The notes beneath the pieces were generated by a model. That model was given only the letters and a program-made list of their open reading frames with translations, had not been told where the DNA came from and did no database searches. The position numbers and the translations under genes are program-made. From Accumulibacter sp. (GTDB lineage Bacteria; Pseudomonadota; Gammaproteobacteria; Burkholderiales; Rhodocyclaceae), in the NCBI RefSeq assembly GCF_016789985.1, contig NZ_JAEUOL010000031.1, positions 1 through 51,420 of the forward strand: a DNA stretch of 51,420 nucleotides, read 5' to 3'. This document shows, one piece after another, positions 39,096 to 48,125 of this stretch (position 1 is its first letter; every line of letters begins with the position of its first letter).

Positions 39096-39097
39096 AC
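39078..39097. promoter_or_regulatory. HipB operator, inverted repeat
   Basis: GTTCGCC - 6 bp - GGCGAAC, a perfect 7-bp inverted repeat with 6-bp spacer, overlapping the -35 hexamer of hipB. The layout matches autoregulation by the XRE protein. It also faces the CRISPR operon, 196 bp before its first gene. Confidence 0.65.
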
Positions 39098-39215
39098 GAT
39101 ATCAAATCGTCCTTGGTGACGGAAAGTCGGCGGATCCGCCGCCTGACTCGCCGTTCAGGACGAGTCGTTGCAGCCCACTCGAAGCGACTGTCGCGGTGGT
39201 GGTCGCCTCCCTCAC

Positions 39216-39227
39216 GGCAAGCTTGCC
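39216..39227. promoter_or_regulatory. Palindrome GGCAAGCTTGCC, copy 1
   Basis: A perfect 12-bp palindrome 66 bp before the ATG of the CARF-winged-helix gene. An identical copy is upstream of csm2 (44365-44376); I find no third copy of it in the window. It is a candidate operator for a dimeric regulator, most simply the adjacent CARF-winged-helix protein. Two other inverted repeats (GGCGGATCCGCC at 39129-39140; GACTCG/CGAGTC at 39145-39166) lie in the same intergenic region. Confidence 0.5.
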
Positions 39228-39293
39228 ATTCGCCGCTCGCCAGGACAAAAAGGAAGACAATGATCGCCATTCCAGAGCCGGACGGTCAAGATC

Positions 39294-40445
39294 ATGCCCA
39301 ACACCAGCGAACACCCCAACCAGTACCCGCGGCGCATTCTCGTCGCCGTCACCGGCCTGTCGCCGCAGATCGTCACCGAGACCCTGTATGCCCTCGCCGC
39401 CGCCCCCGGCACTGCTCCTTTCGTTCCCACCGAGATCCATCTCATCACCACCCGCAGCGGCGCCGAAAAGGCGCGCCTCGCGCTGCTCTCGGACGAGCCG
39501 GGCTGGTTCCACCACCTCTGCCGGGACTATGCGCTGCCTCCCATGCGCTTCGACGCCAGCACCATCCACGTCCTCGAAGACGGTAACGGCCAGGCGCTCG
39601 AAGACATCCGCTCACCCGATGACAACCGCCACGCCGCGGACGGCATCACCGAACTCGTGCGCGAGTTCACCGCCGATCCCGACTGCGCGCTGCATGTCTC
39701 GATCGCCGGCGGCCGCAAGACGATGGGCTTCTTTCTCGGCTATGCACTCTCCCTCTACGGCCGGCCACAGGACCAGCTCTCGCACGTGCTGGTTTCCGAA
39801 CCTTTCGAGTCGAGCATCGGCTTCTACTACCCGACGCCGGCCAGCCGCGTCCTCGAGCTGCCCGGTGGCCGGCTCGCCGACACGGCCAGCGCGCAGGTGA
39901 CGCTTGCCGAACTGCCTTTCGTCAGTCTGCGCCACGGCCTGCCGGAGGCCCTGCTCACCGGCCACGCCAGCTACAACCAGACCGTCGAAGCCGCGCGCCA
40001 CGCACTGGCTCCGCCTGAACTGCGGATCGACCTCGCCGCACGGCGCATCCGTGCGGCCGGCAAGGTGTTCGCCCTGCCGCCGGCCGAACTCGCCTTGCTC
40101 AGCGTCTTCGCCCGCCGTGCGCTGTGCGGCGAGCCGCCGCTGCCCGCCCCCGCCAAGGAGAGCGGCGACATCGACTGGAAGAGGCGCTACCTCGTCGAAC
40201 TGCGCTGGATCGACGGCCCGCTCGGCGAGCGCGACGACACCGAACGCGCCTTGAAGAAGGGCATGGACGGCAGCTACTTCTCGACCCATCTCTCGAAGCT
40301 CAGGAAGATTCTCAAGCGCCAGCTCGGCCCCGCCGCCGAGCCTTACCTGATCAGCGACGGCGGCCGCCGGCCGCGCCTCTACCGGCTCGATCTGCGCCCG
40401 ACGGCGGTGTGGTACGGCGACATCGAAACGGCAGAGCACCAATAA
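39294..40445 (+). CDS. CARF-domain protein (NE0113 family) with C-terminal winged helix
   Basis: 383 residues. The N-terminal ~200 residues are the CRISPR-associated NE0113-family CARF fold: RRILVAVTGLSPQIVTETLYAL, HLITTRSGAEKAR and the ligand-site motif IAGGRKTMGFF (G139-GRKTM144). CARF domains bind cyclic oligoadenylates made by Cas10, and some relatives degrade them (ring nucleases). The C-terminal ~130 residues (~243-370) follow the OmpR/PhoB winged-helix pattern: LRIDLAARRIRAAGKVFALPPAELALL, a recognition-helix-like SYFSTHLSKLRKILKR, then a wing ending RPRLYRLDLRP. This suggests a cOA-responsive regulator and/or ring nuclease. The start is weakly preceded by a Shine-Dalgarno. It is first in the type III-A operon, 61 bp before csx2. 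Confidence 0.82.
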   Translation: MPNTSEHPNQYPRRILVAVTGLSPQIVTETLYALAAAPGTAPFVPTEIHLITTRSGAEKARLALLSDEPGWFHHLCRDYALPPMRFDASTIHVLEDGNGQALEDIRSPDDNRHAADGITELVREFTADPDCALHVSIAGGRKTMGFFLGYALSLYGRPQDQLSHVLVSEPFESSIGFYYPTPASRVLELPGGRLADTASAQVTLAELPFVSLRHGLPEALLTGHASYNQTVEAARHALAPPELRIDLAARRIRAAGKVFALPPAELALLSVFARRALCGEPPLPAPAKESGDIDWKRRYLVELRWIDGPLGERDDTERALKKGMDGSYFSTHLSKLRKILKRQLGPAAEPYLISDGGRRPRLYRLDLRPTAVWYGDIETAEHQ

Positions 40446-40494
40446 GCGGCGCCGTTTGCCCTCTCCCCGATTATCCGACTGACTCACTCACTAA

Positions 40495-41676
<1,182 letters not shown>

Positions 41677-41694
41677 CCGGGAGACCGTAAAGCC

Positions 41695-44349
41695 ATGAAC
41701 CTCCTCGAACAGTCCGCGCGTGTCGCGCTCGCCGCCTTCATGCACGACATCGGCAAACTGGCCGAACGCGCCGGAATCGACCACCACGGTCGACTCGATT
41801 CCCACAAGACGCTGTATTGCCCCTGGCACCAGGAAGGCGCCAACCCCCGCCGCGGCTGGCACAGCCACATCCACGCCGCTTACACCGGCCTGGCCTGGGA
41901 TACCCTCGAAGAAACCGGTCACTTTCCAGACCTGCGCCGCAACTGCCTGCCGTTTTCGACGGCGGTCGACGGCAACGCGACCGACTCGGCGGTCAATGCC
42001 GCGAGCGCGCACCATCGCCCGGACACCTTCCTGCAATGGATCGTCGCGACGGCAGATCGCGTCGCCTCCGGCTTCGAACGCGACGAGTTCGACCTCAAGT
42101 ACAACCGCAGCAAGGAGCACGACAACCATTACCGCGCCCGCCTGCTGACGCTCTTCGAACAAATTGGTCGGGCGAGCGTCGAGGAAGGCAAACTCGCATG
42201 GCGCTACCCGCTGCAGCCGCTTTCGCCAGCCAGCATCTTCCCGCAGGCCACCGCCGCGTGCACACCGCACGACAACGCCAGCGCGCGCCGCGAGTATCTC
42301 GTCTTGTGGGAATTACTGCTCGAAGGCGTGCAGCGCATCCCGAAGGAGCATCTGGGCGCGCTGCCGCTCTGGCTGGACCACTTCGACAGCCTGTGGCTGA
42401 CCATCACGCACGCCATTCCGGCCGCCACCGCTTTCGGCGTCAAGCCCGAGGTCTCGCTCTACGACCACAGCAAGGCGGCTGCCGCACTGGCCACGGCGCT
42501 GTGGCGCTGGCATCACGACCAGGAACAGGAAGACGCGCGCGCGGTTCGCGAAGGCTGGGCGGAACAAAAGATCCTGCTCGTTCAGGGTGACTTCTTCGGC
42601 ATTCAGGACTTCATCTTCGCCGAAGGCGGCGCGACGCAGAAGAACGCGCACAAACTGCTGCGCGGCCGCTCGTTCCAGGTTTCCCTGCTCGCCGAATGCG
42701 CTGCCCTCAGACTGCTCGAAGCGCTCGAACTGCCGCCGACCGTGCAGATCATCAACGCCGCCGGCAAGTTCCTGATCGTCGCCCCGAATACCTCCGGCGC
42801 GCATGCCGCGATCGCCCGCTGCCGGCAGGAACTCAGCGACTGGTGTCTGGCCCACACCTACGGCGAGATCGGCGTCGGGCTGGCCAGCACGCCGGCCTCG
42901 TGCAACGATTTCGCCGCCGGCCGCTTCGGCGAACTCACAAAACGCCTGTTCGCAGCGCTCGACACTGCCAAGCACCGGCGTTTCGACCTCTGCGCCACCG
43001 ATGCGCCCAGCATTTTTGACGGCTTTCTCGACCGCTTCGACAACACCCTCGGCGTCTGCGCCATCAACGGCCGTCACCCGGCCGATCGTGCAGCGTCGGC
43101 ACACCGCGACTACCCGTTGTCGACGCTCGCCGACGACCAGATCCGTATCGGCGAGCAACTGACCCGGCACGCGCGCCTGCTCGTCGCCCGCCAGGCCGAG
43201 AGCTTGCCTGTCCTCGGCCTGGATTACTTCGGCTACCGCCTGGCGATCGTCCCGAATGCCGAGGAATCCGGCAAGTACGGCGAGCTGGCGCGCAACGGCA
43301 CCCTGCTGCGCGTCTGGGACTTCGACGCCGCCGAAGCCGATGGCACGCTCTGGCGTGGCTATGCACGGCGCTTCGTGAACAGCTACGTGCCGCGCTTCGA
43401 CACCGGCGATGCACAGACCGCCGGCAAATACGACCGATGGGAAGCCGAAGCCGAGGGACAGCACGCGGCCGCGATCAAGACATTCAACCTGATCGCCTGC
43501 GAAGATCGCCAGCAGACCGACACTGGCCGCTGGCAGGGCGAAATCGCGCTGCTCACGATCAAGGGCGACATCGACAATCTCGGCGAGATCTTCCAGAAAG
43601 GCCTGGAGAAACCGACCTTCGCCAAAATGGCGTCGCTGTCGCGACAGATCAACGCCTTCTTCGCGCTCTGGCTGCCCTGGTTCTGCGAACATGGCCACGA
43701 CGACAACGGCGTCGCCCGCTACCGCAACACCTACACCGTCTTCGCCGGCGGCGACGACTTCTTCCTGATCGGCCCCTGGGATTCGACGCTCGCACTGGCA
43801 ACGACGCTGCGCGAGAATTTTGCGGCCTACGTCGCCAACCCGCAGATCACCTTCTCGGCGGGTCTCTCGATGAATCACCCAGCCACTCCGATCCGCCAAC
43901 TCGCTCGCAGTGCCGAAGAAGCGCTTGCGGCAGCCAAGACACATCCTGACAAGAACGATCCTCGCAAGAACGCCGTCACACTCTGGCAACGCCCCGTCTC
44001 ATGGGCTGACTGGCAGACGTTGATGGGACAGCGCCAGGCCGCGCTCGCGGCACTGATCGAGCCCGCCGGCAGCCACGGCGCAACCTTCTCCAGCGGCATC
44101 CTCTACACCCTGCTGCAGCTTTCCGACCGCGCCGAGAGTCAGCGGCCCGAGGACGCCATCTGGCGCTCGCAACTCCATTACCGGCTGGCGCGCTTCTTCC
44201 GCGACCGCGTCAAGGGCGACGAGGCCGCGCGCGGGCGCCGCGAACCATTACTGGCCGACGCCATTCGCGAAATCGGCGGCGCGCTGGGTGCCCACAAGGG
44301 GGCTTACCGCCTGCCGCTGTCGGTATTGCTCTACCGGCAGCGCGAGTGA
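41695..44349 (+). CDS. cas10: Cas10/Csm1, type III-A effector large subunit
   Basis: 884 residues. The N-terminal HD nuclease domain has HD at residues 17-18 (AFMHDIGKLAERAG) and further His motifs (HSHIHAAYTG; SAHHRP). The Palm cyclase domain has the active-site loop AGGDDFFLIG, GGDD at 685-688, so both DNase and cyclic oligoadenylate synthesis should be active. QGDFFGIQDFIF and the C-terminal small helical domain are present. Type III-A assignment rests on the adjacent csm2-csm5. A CxxC zinc motif of some Cas10 proteins is not evident. Activation of Csx2 and the CARF-winged-helix protein is inferred. Confidence 0.96.
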   Translation: MNLLEQSARVALAAFMHDIGKLAERAGIDHHGRLDSHKTLYCPWHQEGANPRRGWHSHIHAAYTGLAWDTLEETGHFPDLRRNCLPFSTAVDGNATDSAVNAASAHHRPDTFLQWIVATADRVASGFERDEFDLKYNRSKEHDNHYRARLLTLFEQIGRASVEEGKLAWRYPLQPLSPASIFPQATAACTPHDNASARREYLVLWELLLEGVQRIPKEHLGALPLWLDHFDSLWLTITHAIPAATAFGVKPEVSLYDHSKAAAALATALWRWHHDQEQEDARAVREGWAEQKILLVQGDFFGIQDFIFAEGGATQKNAHKLLRGRSFQVSLLAECAALRLLEALELPPTVQIINAAGKFLIVAPNTSGAHAAIARCRQELSDWCLAHTYGEIGVGLASTPASCNDFAAGRFGELTKRLFAALDTAKHRRFDLCATDAPSIFDGFLDRFDNTLGVCAINGRHPADRAASAHRDYPLSTLADDQIRIGEQLTRHARLLVARQAESLPVLGLDYFGYRLAIVPNAEESGKYGELARNGTLLRVWDFDAAEADGTLWRGYARRFVNSYVPRFDTGDAQTAGKYDRWEAEAEGQHAAAIKTFNLIACEDRQQTDTGRWQGEIALLTIKGDIDNLGEIFQKGLEKPTFAKMASLSRQINAFFALWLPWFCEHGHDDNGVARYRNTYTVFAGGDDFFLIGPWDSTLALATTLRENFAAYVANPQITFSAGLSMNHPATPIRQLARSAEEALAAAKTHPDKNDPRKNAVTLWQRPVSWADWQTLMGQRQAALAALIEPAGSHGATFSSGILYTLLQLSDRAESQRPEDAIWRSQLHYRLARFFRDRVKGDEAARGRREPLLADAIREIGGALGAHKGAYRLPLSVLLYRQRE

Positions 44350-44360
44350 TCAAGAAACCG

Positions 44361-44380
44361 CTATGGCAAGCTTGCCGTAG
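44361..44380. promoter_or_regulatory. Palindrome GGCAAGCTTGCC, copy 2 (extended)
   Basis: The 12-bp core at 44365-44376 is identical to 39216-39227; here it extends to a near-perfect 20-bp palindrome (one G-T style mismatch). It lies in the 80-bp gap between cas10 and csm2, the longest intergenic stretch in the operon apart from its upstream region. As RNA it could form an 8-bp stem with an AGCU loop, so a DNA operator and an RNA processing or attenuation element are both possible. Confidence 0.5.
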
Positions 44381-44429
44381 CAGACCCTGCTGCTGACTTC
44401 CCGCACAATGACCTCAAGGAGAACCCACG

Positions 44430-44801
44430 ATGCCCATCAATCTGGCTGCCATTCCCCCCGACGCCGAGCTGTTCAACAAGGAAGCCGAGACCGTCGCCAT
44501 CCGACTCGATCTGGCTGCCCGCCATCTCAACAAGCCGACGCAGATTCGCCGCTTCTACGACGAACTCGTCGGCTGGCAGGAACGGATCGACGGCGACGAC
44601 GAGAAATTCCGCCAGTACGAGGCATTCATTCGCATGCTCAACGCCAAGGTCGCCTACGCGAAAGGGCGCCAACTGGTCGATGAACAATTCGTGTCTTGGT
44701 TCCGCGAATGCCTCAGAACCACCACCAGTGCCAAAGCACTCGACCACTTCCGCCTCCACTTCGAAGCCGTTCTCGGCTTCCTCAAGGCGCTGCGCGCCTG
44801 A
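44430..44801 (+). CDS. csm2: Csm2, type III-A small subunit (Cas11)
   Basis: 123 residues, all-helical by composition. The family pattern is visible: LNKPTQIRRFYDELVGWQERI, a central FIRMLNAKVAYAKGR and a C-terminal HFRLHFEAVLGFLKALR. Small subunits form the filament's belly and help hold target RNA along the Csm3 backbone. The start has AAGGAG 9-14 nt upstream. It follows the 80-bp cas10-csm2 gap and is 19 bp before csm3. Confidence 0.93.
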   Translation: MPINLAAIPPDAELFNKEAETVAIRLDLAARHLNKPTQIRRFYDELVGWQERIDGDDEKFRQYEAFIRMLNAKVAYAKGRQLVDEQFVSWFRECLRTTTSAKALDHFRLHFEAVLGFLKALRA

Positions 44802-44820
44802 ACCTCCGGAAAGCACAACC

Positions 44821-45531
44821 ATGCAACTGACCCGAATCAAACAACTCACCGCCACCCTGACGCTCAAGACCGGTCTGCACATCGGCGCCGGCGACACCGA
44901 GATGCGCATCGGCGGCACCGACAACCCGGTGGTCAAGAACCCGCTCGACGGCCAGCCCTACATCCCCGGCTCGTCGCTCAAGGGCAAGATCCGCTCGCTG
45001 CTCGAATGGCAGCTCGGTCTGGTCAGCGCCAGCAACGGCCATCCTTTCTCGTTCCAGCACCTGGCAAAGAACGACACCCCGCAGGCGCGCGACCTGCTGC
45101 GCCTGTTCGGCGGTGCGCCGGGCGGCGAAGTCGAGAAACTGGTCAGCGAAATCGGCCCGACCCGCATCGCCTTCTGGGACTGCGCGCTGAACGCCGAGTG
45201 GCTGGCGAAGGCCCGCGCGCGCAACCTGCTGACTACCGAAGACAAGAGCGAGAACTCGATCAACCGCATTGCCGGCGTCGCCGAAAACCCCCGCTTCACC
45301 GAGCGCGTCATCGCCGGCGCCGAATTCGATTTCCGGCTGTCGCTAAAAGTCATCGACGACGAGGATCTGCTGCCGCTGCTGTTGCGCGGCCTCAGGCTGC
45401 TCGCCGCCGACAGCCTCGGCGGCTCGGGTTCGCGCGGTTACGGCAAGGTGGCCCTGACCGGTCTGGCGCTCGACGGCGCCTCGATCCAGGCCGATTTCGA
45501 CGCCCTGCTCCTTTTCCCGACGGGCGCCTGA
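44821..45531 (+). CDS. csm3: Csm3, backbone RAMP (Cas7) with RNA-cleaving Asp
   Basis: 236 residues. The RAMP fold is shown by TGLHIGAGDTEMRIGGTDNPV and the Gly-rich PYIPGSSLKGKIRSLLEW. The aspartate equivalent to D33 of characterised Csm3, which cuts target RNA every 6 nt, is present as D34 (GGTDNPV). SLGGSGSRGYGKV is the C-terminal Gly-rich loop. Other Cas7 features (thumb FFGGAPGG-like LFGGAPGGEVEKL) fit. Several copies form the crRNA-binding backbone. The start at MQLTRIKQL is the first of the conserved frame; csm4 follows 3 nt after the stop. Confidence 0.94.
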   Translation: MQLTRIKQLTATLTLKTGLHIGAGDTEMRIGGTDNPVVKNPLDGQPYIPGSSLKGKIRSLLEWQLGLVSASNGHPFSFQHLAKNDTPQARDLLRLFGGAPGGEVEKLVSEIGPTRIAFWDCALNAEWLAKARARNLLTTEDKSENSINRIAGVAENPRFTERVIAGAEFDFRLSLKVIDDEDLLPLLLRGLRLLAADSLGGSGSRGYGKVALTGLALDGASIQADFDALLLFPTGA

Positions 45532-45534
45532 AGC

Positions 45535-46488
45535 ATGCCGTACGCTCTCCATCGCGCCACGCTGGCGCTGCACACCCCGCTCGGCACGCCGCTCGCCGGC
45601 GACACGCTCTTCGGCCAGCTCTGCTGGGCGCTGCGCGAAGCCGCCGGCGAGGCCGAACTGAGCCGCCGCCTCGCAGGCTACACCGAGGGGTGCCCCTGGC
45701 TGGTCGCCTCCGACGGTTTCCCGGCCGGCTACCTGCCGCGGCCGACGCTGCCGCAGCATTTTGCCCCCGCTGCCGACAACCCGGCACAGCGCAAGGCAGC
45801 CAAGCGGCAGCGCTGGCTGGCTGCTGCACGCAGCGGCGAGAGGCTGGCCATCCAGCTCGCCAGTGCTGTCGATGACGCCACCGCCTACAGCCAGGCGCCA
45901 CAACGCCAAATGCGGGCGCACAACACACTCAACCGCCTGAGCGGCAGCACCGGCGAAGGCGCTTTTGCCCCCTACAGCGTGCCGCAGACCTGCCACGCTG
46001 CCGGACAGCGCATCGACCTCTATCTGGTGCTCGATAGTGAGCGTGTCGCGTCGGCGGAGGCAGCCAACCTGCTCGCGGCGATCGGCAGTCACGGCTTCGG
46101 CCGCGACGCCAGCGTCGGCCTCGGCAAGTTTACGCTGGAGAACATCGAGCCCACGACCTTCGCGGTTCCCGCGGGTGCCAATGCCTACTGGACGCTCGCC
46201 CCCTGCGCGCCGCAGGGCCAGGGTTTCGTCGGCGCCTCGAGTTACTGGCGCGTACTCACCCGCTTCGGCCGCCACGGCAACGCTCTGGCGATCGCCGGTC
46301 AGCCCTTCAAGACACCGGTGCTGCTCGCCGCCAGCGGCGCCGCGCTGGTGCCGGCGAGTGGCTTTGCCGACCGCGCATTCATCGGCCAGGGTCTCGGTGG
46401 CGCCGGCAGACTCTCCAAGGCCGAAGCCGCCACCGTGCAGCAGGGCTATTCCCCCGTTGCCTTCCTCGCTCTGGAGTCCGCACCGTGA
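45535..46488 (+). CDS. csm4: Csm4, type III-A RAMP (Cas5) that caps the crRNA 5' handle
   Basis: 317 residues. The Cas5/Csm4 opening LHTPLGTPLAGDTLFGQLCWAL is present, as is the Gly-rich FGRDASVGLGKFTLE and the C-terminal region with LTRFGRHGNALA and GQGLGGAGRLS. The linker APYSVPQTCHAAGQ is variable. Csm4 docks the 5' handle of the crRNA to Cas10. It lies 3 nt after csm3 and its stop overlaps csm5 by 4 bp (GTGA). Confidence 0.92.
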   Translation: MPYALHRATLALHTPLGTPLAGDTLFGQLCWALREAAGEAELSRRLAGYTEGCPWLVASDGFPAGYLPRPTLPQHFAPAADNPAQRKAAKRQRWLAAARSGERLAIQLASAVDDATAYSQAPQRQMRAHNTLNRLSGSTGEGAFAPYSVPQTCHAAGQRIDLYLVLDSERVASAEAANLLAAIGSHGFGRDASVGLGKFTLENIEPTTFAVPAGANAYWTLAPCAPQGQGFVGASSYWRVLTRFGRHGNALAIAGQPFKTPVLLAASGAALVPASGFADRAFIGQGLGGAGRLSKAEAATVQQGYSPVAFLALESAP

Positions 46489-48125
46489 CCAAGCACACAC
46501 GCCCCCTCACCCGCTCGCTGGCGATTTGGACGTTGTCGCCGGTGCATGTCGGTTGTGGCGAAGTCTATGAGCCGAGCGGCTTCGTCATCCACGAGGGCCT
46601 GCTGCACGTCCTCGATCCAGCCGACCTCGCCGATTCATTGAGCGACGACGAGCGCAAGCGCCTTACCGCGACGGCCAAGCAGCCCGAGCCGATCGGTGCC
46701 ATCCAGCGCTTCTTTCGCGATGGCGCCGCGCGTTTTGCCGAACTCGCCACGCAGCAAGTAGCCGTCGCCGGGGATCTGGCCCGTGAATACGCAACGAAAG
46801 CCGGCAGGCCGACACATCGCGACCCCGGCGGCGAGCCGACCTACAACCTTTTCCCGATCGCCCGTACCGCCTTCCGGCCTTTCGATGGCACCCCATACCT
46901 GCCCGGCAGTTCGCTCAAGGGCAGCATCCGCACCGCCTGGCTGAACCACTTGAATGCCAATTCGCCACTCAACCCCGCCGAAAGGGCAGACAGGCAAGGT
47001 GCTGCGCGCAGCCTCGAACAACGCCTGCTCGGCTACGCCGCCGGCCAGTTCGAAAACGATCCTTTCCGTCACCTCGCGCTCGCCGACGCGCACCCCGAGG
47101 ACGACAGCACGCCACCGCCGACGCGCGTGCTCTACGCGATCAGCAAGAAAAAGCGCCCGCCACGTGACGACGAACGGCCGTCGCCGGAACTCAAGGTGTT
47201 TCTCGAAACGATCCCTGAAGCGCTGCCGGCGTCCTTCCTCGGCGAGATGCGCTTCGGCCCCAGCGCGACGATTCCCTGGGAAGCCCTCTGCGACGCCTGC
47301 AATGGCTTCTACCGCCCGCAGCTCGAAGCCGAACTGCAGCACCCGGTACTCGGCGCATTGCTCGACAGCGAGTGGGCGCGGCTGATCTACCGCCTGCTCG
47401 GCGAAGAACTCGACGAACTGATGGCGGCGCGGCAGGGTTTCCTGCTGCGCGTCGGCCGCCACTCGGGTGCCGAATCGGTCACCCTTGGCGGCCTGCGCAA
47501 CATCAAGATCCTCGGTCCCCGCGTCGACGGCAAGCAAACTTCCGACTTTCGCCCAGCCACCACCGAGAAGCGCTACGCCAGCCTGACACGATCCGGCAAC
47601 AGCGGGCTGCTGCCTTTCGGCTGGATCTGGGTCGATGCCTGCGACGACCGTCACCGCCACCTCTCGGACGCCGTGCAACAGCAACTCGCTTCGCGCAGTG
47701 GCCTCCTGCGTGAAGCGCATCAGGATCGCCTGCTGCGCCTCCGGGAAAAACAGGCGCAGCGCGCCGCCACTGCGGCCACCATCGTCAGCGAGAAGCAGGC
47801 CAGGGCTGTCGCCGCGCGTGCCGAAGCGGAAGCGGAAGCGAAACGCCAGTGCGAACTTGCCTTGATGAATCCGGACCTGCGCCGTATCGAGGAATTCAAG
47901 ACCGACTTCGCCGCGCGTGCCAAGCAGTTGCGTGGCAAACAGGAAAACGCCAACGCCGTTTTCCATGCCAAGGCGAAGGCGCTCGCTCGCGACGCCGCCG
48001 CCTGGCCACAGGCCGAGCGACGGGCCGCCGCCGACGCCATCGAGCACTGGCTGCCGCAAGTCGTCAAGGTCGACATCAAGGATGAACGCAGGAAGCTCAA
48101 GCTTGCTGCGCTGCGTGCCCCATGA
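46485..48125 (+). CDS. csm5: Csm5, type III-A RAMP with long coiled-coil extension
   Basis: 546 residues, GTG start overlapping csm4. The RAMP core spans ~1-395: LAIWTLSPVHVGCGEVYEPSG, PYLPGSSLKGSIRTAWLN, then the C-terminal Gly loop SGNSGLLPFGWIWV. Csm5 caps the 3' end of the crRNA. Most Csm5 proteins are ~350-400 residues; here a ~150-residue tail from ~393 is strongly helical and rich in Ala, Arg, Glu and Gln (e.g. LREKQAQRAATAATIVSEKQ), predicted coiled coil at ~405-500. Overlap with cas6 is 4 bp (ATGA). The tail might bind Csm2 units, Cas6 or a host protein. Confidence 0.92.
   Translation: MTKHTRPLTRSLAIWTLSPVHVGCGEVYEPSGFVIHEGLLHVLDPADLADSLSDDERKRLTATAKQPEPIGAIQRFFRDGAARFAELATQQVAVAGDLAREYATKAGRPTHRDPGGEPTYNLFPIARTAFRPFDGTPYLPGSSLKGSIRTAWLNHLNANSPLNPAERADRQGAARSLEQRLLGYAAGQFENDPFRHLALADAHPEDDSTPPPTRVLYAISKKKRPPRDDERPSPELKVFLETIPEALPASFLGEMRFGPSATIPWEALCDACNGFYRPQLEAELQHPVLGALLDSEWARLIYRLLGEELDELMAARQGFLLRVGRHSGAESVTLGGLRNIKILGPRVDGKQTSDFRPATTEKRYASLTRSGNSGLLPFGWIWVDACDDRHRHLSDAVQQQLASRSGLLREAHQDRLLRLREKQAQRAATAATIVSEKQARAVAARAEAEAEAKRQCELALMNPDLRRIEEFKTDFAARAKQLRGKQENANAVFHAKAKALARDAAAWPQAERRAAADAIEHWLPQVVKVDIKDERRKLKLAALRAP

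Noticed and set aside
39129..39166. Two small inverted repeats (GGCGGATCCGCC and GACTCG/CGAGTC) as operators
   Set aside because: Single copies with no relation to a promoter element; expected by chance in GC-rich DNA. Noted only as part of the intergenic region.
42313..43989. Minus-strand open frame (558 codons) opposite cas10
   Set aside because: Antisense to cas10, which has intact HD and GGDD motifs; the translation is Gly/Val/Arg-rich without family resemblance.
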